Source: an uncultured Bacteroidales bacterium (lineage in GTDB: Bacteria > Bacteroidota > Bacteroidia > Bacteroidales > UBA932). Taken from it: a stretch of 5,900 nucleotides of DNA. The translations under genes were made by a program, and so were the position numbers. Positions 1-5,642 of this stretch are shown in pieces (position 1 is the stretch's first letter; every line of letters starts with the position of its first letter). The notes beneath the pieces were generated by a model. It was not told the origin of the DNA. It saw nothing but the letters and a program-made list of their open reading frames with translations, and ran no database searches. The stretch is from contig URDD01000106.1 in the NCBI GenBank assembly GCA_900546395.1, forward strand, positions 1 through 5,900. Direction: 5' to 3'.

Positions 1-1
1 T

Positions 2-55
2 GAGTCGGCTAATGTTCCGGAGGACGACTCAAACGGGCAACTTACTTTATGGTAA
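2..55 (+). CDS. Possible C-terminal tail of an upstream gene (partial)
   Basis: Starting at base 2 there is an open frame of 18 codons ending in TAA at 53-55. It reads as an acidic, polar tail (ESANVPEDDSNGQLTLW) with codon choices like those of the following genes. This would be the extreme C-terminus of a gene that lies to the left of the window. A second frame, starting at base 3 and ending in TAA at 81-83, gives a basic peptide that looks less like a natural tail but cannot be excluded. No function can be inferred from so few residues. If real, it ends 45 bp before the start of the first lipoprotein gene, so the two could be co-transcribed. Confidence 0.35.
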   Translation, partial: ESANVPEDDSNGQLTLW

Positions 56-77
56 AAAATTTCTCCGGACAGCTATG

Positions 78-119
78 GTCTAACTTATTACATTTTAATT
101 ATGTCTAACTTCTTACATT
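78..119 (+). repeat. Direct repeat duplicating the start region of the first lipoprotein gene
   Basis: GTCTAACTTATTACATT at 78-94 recurs as GTCTAACTTCTTACATT at 103-119, 16 of 17 bases identical at an offset of 25 bp. Each copy is led by an ATG: ATG at 75-77 followed by an extra G, and ATG at 101-103. The first ATG runs into a stop after one further codon (ATG GTC TAA), while the second opens the 564-codon gene. The pattern looks like a small tandem duplication of a translation start followed by a one-base difference. Its effect on initiation is unknown. Confidence 0.7.
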
Positions 120-1795
120 CGTTGAGCAGTTTTGGTTTCAAGGCTGCTGCTATAGGTCTGATGTTTCTTTCGGCGTCATGTCAGGAAAAGGAAGTTCCTG
201 CTACTGTAACGCTTTCTGCAGGCTCTGCTACTGAAACGTCTCTTTCTTTCACTTTGTCTTCTTCTGATGCAGATGAGCTCTGCTATTCGTATTCTGAAAC
301 AGGTCAGGCAGCTCCAGGTGGAGACCAGATTTTCCAGAAAGGTACGAAGGCAGCTGCAAATGAGACTAAAGAGTATAAGATTTCGGGTCTTGAGTTTAAC
401 AAGTCTTATGATATATATGCTGTTGCAAAGAATTCGTTGGGATATTCCTCAGTGGCAAAGATTACTATGACTACGGCAACTCCTTCAGCCAATGTGTCTG
501 TAAAGGCCGGTGAGGCCACTCCTGTCAGCATAGCTTTCACAGTTACTTCGGCTAATGTAAAGAAAGTGGCGTGGATGTGTGTGAAGGCAGGGGAGTCTGT
601 TCCTGCTGCTGATGCCATTCTCTCAGGCGGACAGGAAGTTGAAGCCGGAAAGGAAGTGCAGTGTATTGCAGAAAACCTTGAGCCTAAGACTGAATATACA
701 TTGATAGCTGCCGCTTCAGATATTAATGGAGAAAATGCTGCAGCTTCAGAGCCGGTTAAGGTTACTACTGCTGATGTGCCTGCTCCTTCTGTTTCAGTGA
801 CAGCTGGAGAAAATGTAACTGAATCAAGCATTGAGTTTACAGTAACTTCGGCAAACGCACTGAAAGTGGCTTGGAAGTGTGTGAAGTCTGGCGAGACTGT
901 GCCTGCTGCAGAAGCTGTCCTTTCAGGCGGAACTGAAGTAAAGGCTGGTGAAAGTGTGAAGTGCAAAGCCGAAGGTCTTCTTGGCGGTACAGAATATATA
1001 ATAGTAGCCGCCGCTTCAGATATGCTCGGACAGAACGCCGTACTTTCAGAGCAGGTCAAGGTTTCTACATCGAAGCCAGCAGTTCCTCAGGTCGGAGACT
1101 ATTATTATAGTGACGGAACTTACAGTACTGCTCTCGATCCAGCCAAGACTCCTATCGCTATTGTTTTCCATGTAGGTATCCATGAGAAAGATGCCATTGC
1201 AGACTATAAACTTAAGGATGGCATGACTCCGATGACTGAAATCAAGGCTTATGCTGTAGCATTGAAAGATCCGGAGGGCGTTGATAATAACGGAGTATTG
1301 TGGAGCTATCAGGGTAGCTGGGATAATGCATGCGGCACTTCAAGAGAGCGTGATGACTATAAAGGTTACTTCAATACTTATAAGATAGTAGAAAATGCAA
1401 AGCTAAAAGAAAAATATCCGTTGACCGACAAGAGTGATAACTATCCTGCTGCATATTATGCTCTTGTAAAGCAGGAGGCAGATGTACCTGCTCCGGCGGC
1501 AAGTTCAGGATGGTTCCTACCTTCTGTCCAGCAGTTGAAGGACCTTACAAATTATGATTCTGCTGAAGATAAGTATAGCGTGGTTCTGCAGCCCGAGGTT
1601 GCTGCTGCATTCAAGGCACTCGGGGATAAGGCTGTTGCACCTAACCAGAAGTATTGGACTAGTACAGAAGCTAATATAAGCGGAGTGATTTACGCTTATT
1701 ATGTAAATATCCAGGACTCTTGGAATCTTGGCGCTTCCACTTCAGAGAGGAAAGACCAGAACAAGTACGGTGTACGTTCAGTCATTGCATTTTAG
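101..1795 (+). CDS. Surface-type lipoprotein with three Ig/fn3-like modules and a DUF1566/FISUMP-like C-terminal domain
   Basis: This 564-residue protein has a lipoprotein signal peptide: the hydrophobic stretch around residues 15-25 ends in LSASC, so Cys27 would be lipidated, and QEKE follows. Residues about 33-127 form a first Ig/fn3-like module. Residues 131-229 and 230-328 are two further, mutually similar modules with a 99-residue period (V.AGE..., FTVTSAN, VAW.CVK.GE, AAASD, VKV.T). Residues about 330-564 form a C-terminal domain with VGDYYYSDGT, GWFLPS (470-475), YWTSTE (518-523) and VRSVIAF at the end. These signatures resemble DUF1566/Lcl or FISUMP domains, which adopt a C-type-lectin-like fold in related families; this assignment is by eye. 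The role is probably cell-envelope binding or adhesion, with no catalytic motif seen. The start at 101 fits the signal peptide, but its n-region is weakly charged; TTG at 122, giving a 20-residue signal, is an alternative. The closest relative visible is the next gene, 149 bp downstream. Confidence 0.9.
   Translation: MSNFLHSLSSFGFKAAAIGLMFLSASCQEKEVPATVTLSAGSATETSLSFTLSSSDADELCYSYSETGQAAPGGDQIFQKGTKAAANETKEYKISGLEFNKSYDIYAVAKNSLGYSSVAKITMTTATPSANVSVKAGEATPVSIAFTVTSANVKKVAWMCVKAGESVPAADAILSGGQEVEAGKEVQCIAENLEPKTEYTLIAAASDINGENAAASEPVKVTTADVPAPSVSVTAGENVTESSIEFTVTSANALKVAWKCVKSGETVPAAEAVLSGGTEVKAGESVKCKAEGLLGGTEYIIVAAASDMLGQNAVLSEQVKVSTSKPAVPQVGDYYYSDGTYSTALDPAKTPIAIVFHVGIHEKDAIADYKLKDGMTPMTEIKAYAVALKDPEGVDNNGVLWSYQGSWDNACGTSRERDDYKGYFNTYKIVENAKLKEKYPLTDKSDNYPAAYYALVKQEADVPAPAASSGWFLPSVQQLKDLTNYDSAEDKYSVVLQPEVAAAFKALGDKAVAPNQKYWTSTEANISGVIYAYYVNIQDSWNLGASTSERKDQNKYGVRSVIAF
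491..1084 (+). repeat. Two tandem 297-bp module-coding repeats inside the first lipoprotein gene
   Basis: The stretches 491-787 and 788-1084 encode consecutive Ig/fn3-like modules in register with a 99-codon period. Similarity shows at protein level (FTVTSAN, VAW.CVK.GE.VPAA, LSGG.EV, AAASD) and partly at DNA level, for example the shared run ending in TCAGGCGGA near 625 and 925. The copies have diverged, so the duplication is not recent. The paralogue downstream has only one module of this type, so copy number differs between the two genes. Confidence 0.8.
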
Positions 1796-1829
1796 GAACG
1801 TATCCTTTATGATATTATATTGAAAAAGT

Positions 1830-1866
1830 AGCCTCGGCATAGTGATTTTTTCGGTATGTTGGGGCT
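1830..1866 (+). other. Long G.U-containing hairpin between the two paralogous lipoprotein genes
   Basis: Bases 1830-1841 (AGCCTCGGCATA) can pair along their full length with 1855-1866 (TATGTTGGGGCT): twelve pairs, three of them G.U wobbles, around a 13-base loop containing six T. The wobbles pair only in RNA copied as plus-strand transcript; on the minus strand they become A.C mismatches. No T-run follows, so it is not a canonical intrinsic terminator. It lies 35 bp after the first gene's stop and 79 bp before the second gene's start. It could protect a processed 3' end or modulate read-through, or it could be fortuitous. Confidence 0.45.
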
Positions 1867-1944
1867 GTCTGATGAAAGAAATTATTTATTTTTAAACTTT
1901 TAGTAACTAATGCTGCATATACTGCAGAAAAATGAAAACAGATT

Positions 1945-3378
1945 ATGTTTGATTTAGGAAAGAAATTGGGCCGTATCTTTATTATGGCCTCCGCTTCAAG
2001 TCTGGTGCTGCCTCTTGTTTCCTGTGAGGATGACAAGAAACCGGAAACTAATGTTGCTACTGTTTCAATAGAGCAAGGGGCAATAACTGAGACTTCATTG
2101 GCCTTTACATTGTCTTCATCAAATGCAGATGCAGTCTGCTACACATGGTCAAAGACAGGTGAAGTTGCTCCTGATGCTGAGCAGATTTTCAAAAAAGGTG
2201 AAGTCGCTTTGGCTAACGAGACTAAGGAATATACTGTCAAGGAGCTTGAAGCCAATGTTTCTTATGATATCTATGCTGTAGCAAAGAATTCACAGGGTTA
2301 TTCACAGATAGCAAAAGCTACAATGAAGACAGCTGCTCCTGGTGCTTCTGTTTCCGTACAGATGGGTCAGAATATAACTTCTTCGTCAGCTGAGTTTACT
2401 GTAATTGCATCAAATGCAAAGAAAGCTGCGTGGATTTGTGTTCCGGCAGGCGGTCAGATGCCAGATGCAGCAAAGATTCTTGCAGATGGTACTGAAGTCG
2501 AGGTCGGCAAGACGGTTTCATGCAAGGCGACAGGTCTGGAGCCAAGCAAGCAGTATGTGATTCTTGCTGCAGCTTCTGCTTTGGAGGGTACTGATATCGT
2601 TGTTTCAAAAGAAGTGAAATTCATTACAACTGGTGCACAGGCTCCTAAGGTAGGCGACTTCTACTATAGCGACGGAACTTGGAGTACTGAGCTTGACAAA
2701 TCAAAGACTCCTATAGCAGTCGTTTTCTTTACTGGTGTTGCAAAAGACAACGGTGATAATAGTGCATATTATAAACTGAAAGATGGAGTTACTCCTATGA
2801 CTGTGAACGGATATGCCATCGCTATCAATGATGCTACTCTGGTTAATGGTGAAAATATTGAAGTTTCATGGAGTTTCTTTGACGGAAGCTATGAGGGAGC
2901 AGGATGTTCTTTTGATGTAACAGATTTCGTAGGCTATACCAATACACAGTCTATTACAAGAGCTGCCAAGAAGCGTCCTGGCGAGCTTACTCCAAATGAC
3001 GATTCTTTCCCTGCTGCCTATTATGCAACTATCGCTTTTGAGAAAGCTTGTCCTGCACCGGAATCCAGCTCCGGATGGTTCCTTCCGTCAACCGGCCAGT
3101 TCCAGTATATCTGGGATTATGCTTACTGGAACAAGCAGGGAACTCTTTCAGCATGGCTTGAGAATTCTTTCAAGGTTCTGGTTGAGGCTGGTATAGAGTG
3201 TACTCCTCTTTATTCTCGTGATTCAGAGTATTGGTCAAGTACTGAGAAATATGACTCGGAGGCACATTCATACTGGGCTTACTATAACTGTTTCGATGAA
3301 TCTATGTTTAAGCCTGGATTTACTGGAAATCTGCCAAAGGATAAGAAAATGAGAGTCCGTTCAGCAATCGTATTTTAA
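1945..3378 (+). CDS. Paralogous surface-type lipoprotein with two Ig/fn3-like modules and a DUF1566/FISUMP-like C-terminal domain
   Basis: This 477-residue protein is a clear paralogue of the preceding gene product. The signal peptide has a basic n-region (K6, K7, R10), a hydrophobic core and the lipobox LVSC with Cys27, followed by EDDKK. Starting at the internal Met14 would lose the basic residues, so the start at 1945 is preferred. Residues about 36-131 match module 1 of the neighbour (ETSL.FTLSSS.AD, NETKEY, SYDIYAVAKNS.GYS). Residues about 133-230 match its Cys-containing module. Residues about 234-477 carry VGDFYYSDGT, FPAAYYA, GWFLPS (377-382), YWSSTE (429-434) and a final VRSAIVF. One module fewer than the neighbour accounts for most of the 87-residue length difference. 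It is probably an envelope-anchored ligand-binding or structural protein; no enzymatic residues are recognisable. A terminator-like hairpin follows its stop. Confidence 0.9.
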   Translation: MFDLGKKLGRIFIMASASSLVLPLVSCEDDKKPETNVATVSIEQGAITETSLAFTLSSSNADAVCYTWSKTGEVAPDAEQIFKKGEVALANETKEYTVKELEANVSYDIYAVAKNSQGYSQIAKATMKTAAPGASVSVQMGQNITSSSAEFTVIASNAKKAAWICVPAGGQMPDAAKILADGTEVEVGKTVSCKATGLEPSKQYVILAAASALEGTDIVVSKEVKFITTGAQAPKVGDFYYSDGTWSTELDKSKTPIAVVFFTGVAKDNGDNSAYYKLKDGVTPMTVNGYAIAINDATLVNGENIEVSWSFFDGSYEGAGCSFDVTDFVGYTNTQSITRAAKKRPGELTPNDDSFPAAYYATIAFEKACPAPESSSGWFLPSTGQFQYIWDYAYWNKQGTLSAWLENSFKVLVEAGIECTPLYSRDSEYWSSTEKYDSEAHSYWAYYNCFDESMFKPGFTGNLPKDKKMRVRSAIVF

Positions 3379-3383
3379 TTTTG

Positions 3384-3422
3384 GAGACTGTTTGATAAAA
3401 ACTATCAAGCAGTTTCTTATTG
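3384..3422 (+). terminator. Probable intrinsic terminator or attenuator after the second lipoprotein gene
   Basis: Bases 3384-3397 can pair with 3403-3416 (core ACTGTTTGATA with TATCAAGCAGT) to form a 14-pair stem with two G.U pairs and a five-base loop (AAAAC). It starts five bases after the TAA and is followed by the T-rich run TTATTGT. The stem is AT-rich and the tail is interrupted, so termination may be partial, leaving some read-through into the next gene. Confidence 0.6.
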
Positions 3423-3433
3423 TATAATCTAAT

Positions 3434-3441
3434 TAATTTTG
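3434..3441 (+). promoter_or_regulatory. Candidate Bacteroidota-type -7 promoter element (TAATTTTG)
   Basis: TAATTTTG matches the Bacteroidota -7 consensus TAnnTTTG at every defined base. It lies just after the terminator-like hairpin and 17 bp before the preferred ATG of the next gene. The usual partner, a TTTG-type -33 element about 19-21 bp upstream, is not exact: TTTC at 3413-3416, 17 bp upstream, is the nearest fit. The inferred leader would be very short. This suggests that the third lipoprotein gene has its own promoter. Confidence 0.35.
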
Positions 3442-3458
3442 TGTATCAAGAAGTTTTT

Positions 3459-5063
3459 ATGAAAACAATCAAAACAATTCTATTGTTTTTCACGGCATTG
3501 TTGCCAGTTGTGTCCTGTAACAATAAGGAAGAAGCTGCAGGTCCTGCAGAACTTACAGTAGAAGGTCTCTCACCTACTTCAGAGGAGGTGGTTTTTGAGT
3601 ATGGCGAGAAAAAAGAGTGGACTTTGCATACAGTGAATGTAGCAAATGTTCATGTTTCATTCCCGGAAGGATGGAAAGCGAGTGCAGATTTGACCAAACT
3701 CGTAGTTGAAGCTCCTCAGGAGAATGATGCTGATTTCACCAGAAGCGGCTATGTGTTCCTTTCTTATACTTCTACTTCAGGAGAAGTAGCCAAATTGCCT
3801 ATCAAGGTAGGGCTTGTAAAGCCTAACTTGACTTTTGAGATTGAGGTGTCAGAAATCTCAAATATATCTGCTAAATTTAAAGTTGTTCCGAGCGACAAGA
3901 CTATGGGGTACTATTTCGATATTACCCGTAAGGAGGATTTTGATGCTAAAAACGGTGATGTGGCTGATATAGTTGAAACTATTATCAAAAATTACCATGA
4001 GCAGCAGCCTGGTATTCCTTTCGAGGAGCTTATAAAGTTCATGTGCGAGCACGGCGATGTTGAGGAAGAGGTAGAAGGCTTCCCTGCAGGAACTGAACTT
4101 GTTGTATTTGCAATCGGCGTTGATGAAATCGGAGAGACTTACGGAACACCTGCACACAAGCCGTTTACAACACTGCCTCCGGGAAAACCAGAAGATTGTA
4201 AATTTAACTTTGAGGTGAAGAATTTGCTTTCAACATCATTCTCTACAGTAGTTAAGCCTACAGACAGGTCAATCCGTTATTGGACCGACATCGCTGATCC
4301 AAGAGAGTGGAAAGGTGACCAGGCTATGTTTGTATCCGTTAAGGAAACTCTTAAGAAGTATGCTGAGGAGAAAGGAAAGACTATGGAAGAAGTAGTTGCT
4401 GGAGTTACCTTTACAGGTGTAAGAGAAGATGAGTGGGGCGAAATGGATGGAATTACCCGTGACACTGATTATTATGTATATGCTTATGCTATGGATGAGA
4501 ACGGTGATCCTCAGGGAGATATGTACAAGCATAAATTCACCACAAGGTCTCAGGATCTTTCTATGGCTGAAATGAATACTGCATGGCAGTACTTTGATGG
4601 AGACGCACTCTACGCTTCAGATTCTCAGAAATATCCTAATGCAAAGGGTAAAGTACTTGTTCAGGTAGCAGCACAGCCTGCAAACAATTATACAGTTGAT
4701 TGGTTCATTACCCTGGGTCCTGGTGCAATGATGGATCCTGTTACATATCCTGATGATGCAACAAAGCAGGCTATGATGCAGGCTGGCGTTTTTCATGGAC
4801 AGAACAGACAGCAGTTTTGGGTTGATGGATTCAAAGAGTGCGCTCTGTTGTCATTCGGACTTGACGAGTACGGTATAGATGGCTTGCTCAAGAGAGAATC
4901 TATCAAATTGACAAAAGAAGGTGTTTCTCCAGTTGATGAGGTTGCTCCAATGAAAACATCTATGTCTTGCCTGCCATTTATGGTAGAGACAGTTTCTGTA
5001 TCTCGTGAACTCAGGTTTGTGCCAAAACCTGTTTATATCAGAGCTTCGCAGATGCAGTTCTAG
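3459..5063 (+). CDS. Multi-module lipoprotein with BACON-like N-terminus and fn3-like modules carrying helical insertions
   Basis: Starting at ATG 3459 gives 534 residues and a classic lipoprotein signal (MKTIKTILLFF... LPVVSC, Cys20) followed by NNKEE. The upstream ATG at 3420 would add 13 residues ahead of this signal and is unlikely. Residues about 55-118 resemble a BACON-type beta domain (paired aromatic or Trp strands, SFPEGW, a TRSGYVFLSY strand, then LPIKVG). Residues about 124-238 and 246-362 are two related modules: each opens with a beta strand pattern (TFEIEVSEIS, FNFEVKNLL), has a charged helical insertion, and closes with Y/F-rich strands and FTT. Residues about 366-490 form a third, looser module (VAAQPANNYTVDWFITL, LLSFGLDEYG). 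The final 40 or so residues are unusual (FVPKPVYIRAS). It does not share the C-terminal domain of its neighbours. It is probably a surface or periplasm-facing binding protein; function unknown. Confidence 0.87.
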   Translation: MKTIKTILLFFTALLPVVSCNNKEEAAGPAELTVEGLSPTSEEVVFEYGEKKEWTLHTVNVANVHVSFPEGWKASADLTKLVVEAPQENDADFTRSGYVFLSYTSTSGEVAKLPIKVGLVKPNLTFEIEVSEISNISAKFKVVPSDKTMGYYFDITRKEDFDAKNGDVADIVETIIKNYHEQQPGIPFEELIKFMCEHGDVEEEVEGFPAGTELVVFAIGVDEIGETYGTPAHKPFTTLPPGKPEDCKFNFEVKNLLSTSFSTVVKPTDRSIRYWTDIADPREWKGDQAMFVSVKETLKKYAEEKGKTMEEVVAGVTFTGVREDEWGEMDGITRDTDYYVYAYAMDENGDPQGDMYKHKFTTRSQDLSMAEMNTAWQYFDGDALYASDSQKYPNAKGKVLVQVAAQPANNYTVDWFITLGPGAMMDPVTYPDDATKQAMMQAGVFHGQNRQQFWVDGFKECALLSFGLDEYGIDGLLKRESIKLTKEGVSPVDEVAPMKTSMSCLPFMVETVSVSRELRFVPKPVYIRASQMQF

Positions 5064-5122
5064 GATAAATCTTTCTTCCTTTGGGGAGAATAAAGGGGAT
5101 TGAATGTCCCTATAATGAAACG

Positions 5123-5166
5123 AGGCTGTGTCGTATTTGAATGTTACGACACAGCCTTTGTTTGTT
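5123..5166 (+). terminator. Strong intrinsic terminator, target site of the group II intron
   Basis: Bases 5123-5135 (AGGCTGTGTCGTA) pair perfectly with 5145-5157 (TACGACACAGCCT) around a nine-base loop, giving a 13-pair GC-rich stem followed by TTTGTTTGTT. It lies about 60 bp after the third lipoprotein gene and would end its transcript. The T-run is shared with the start of the intron: the last exon bases are TTTGTTT and the intron begins at 5164. Intron insertion would separate the hairpin from any further native T-run, but enough T remains for termination. Confidence 0.85.
5160..5163 (+). other. Predicted IBS1 (exon side of the intron target)
   Basis: GTTT is the last four bases of the 5' exon if the intron begins at 5164. 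It is exactly complementary to AAAC at 5415-5418, the position that corresponds to EBS1 in O. iheyensis O.i.I1 (there AUAA pairing with UUAU). A four-base IBS1 without a separate IBS2 is typical of class C introns. Confidence 0.65.
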
Positions 5167-5414
5167 CGTTCGGCATGAACATACTTTAACGGGTGCAAGT
5201 CCCCAAACCGCCCTGATAGTGGGAAGGTTACAGCCAAAGACAAGGGCGTCTATCGTGAGGTAGAATCTGAAGGAACCGACGCCAAACCGAATGCAACCAA
5301 GCTTGCTTGGATTGCTGAGGTGCGAAGGAGGAAAAGTGAAACTTAACACAGCGGCAAACATCTGGTCTGACGGACAGAAATCCGATATAAGGCCTATGGT
5401 GAGGATAAGTTTGC

Positions 5415-5418
5415 AAAC
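5415..5418 (+). other. Predicted EBS1 of the intron
   Basis: AAAC sits in the loop between GATAAGTTTGC and GACAAAGTCC, the same context that surrounds EBS1 (AUAA) in O.i.I1. It can form four Watson-Crick pairs with GTTT at 5160-5163. This pairing also supports placing the intron 5' end at 5164. Confidence 0.65.
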
Positions 5419-5642
5419 GAAGACAAAGTCCGATAACTATCCGAAATCATCCAAGGTAAATCGGGCAGACATAAGATGGAAAGAGTATGTCCTTAACCGG
5501 AGAGGCCTCGCAGGTGGGGCGAAAAAAATCGTCTTGCAGTAACAACGAACTGTGAGGAGTCAGCAGAGGTCATAGTACCTACTAATATCGACACGTAGGG
5601 AAGGACTGAACTTTATCAGAATAAGTTTATGGAAGAAACTCA

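Noticed and set aside
1..31. Inverted repeat TGAGTCG ... CGACTCA as a terminator
   Set aside because: The stem is only seven pairs around a 17-base loop, no T-run follows, and it probably lies in the coding tail of an upstream gene.
406..1059. 217-codon minus-strand open frame
   Set aside because: It lies fully opposite the module repeats of the first lipoprotein gene; its Ala/Ser/Thr-rich content is the shadow of that gene's repeated codons.
1815..2036. 73-codon minus-strand open frame across the intergenic gap
   Set aside because: It overlaps the signal peptide of the second lipoprotein, has no recognisable features, and runs through the hairpin and AT-rich spacer.
3420..3458. Upstream ATG at 3420 as start of the third lipoprotein gene
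   Set aside because: It would put 13 extra residues ahead of a textbook lipoprotein signal that begins at 3459, and it would start just after the terminator stem and upstream of the candidate -7 element.
5123..5157. Terminator hairpin as the terminal inverted repeat of an insertion sequence
   Set aside because: The two arms are adjacent with a nine-base loop and a T-rich tail, no transposase gene is present, and the group II intron target explains its location.
5291..5542. 83-codon plus-strand open frame inside the intron
   Set aside because: It overlaps the conserved RNA of domain I, including EBS1. Its peptide resembles no protein, and the sequence is explained by intron RNA structure.
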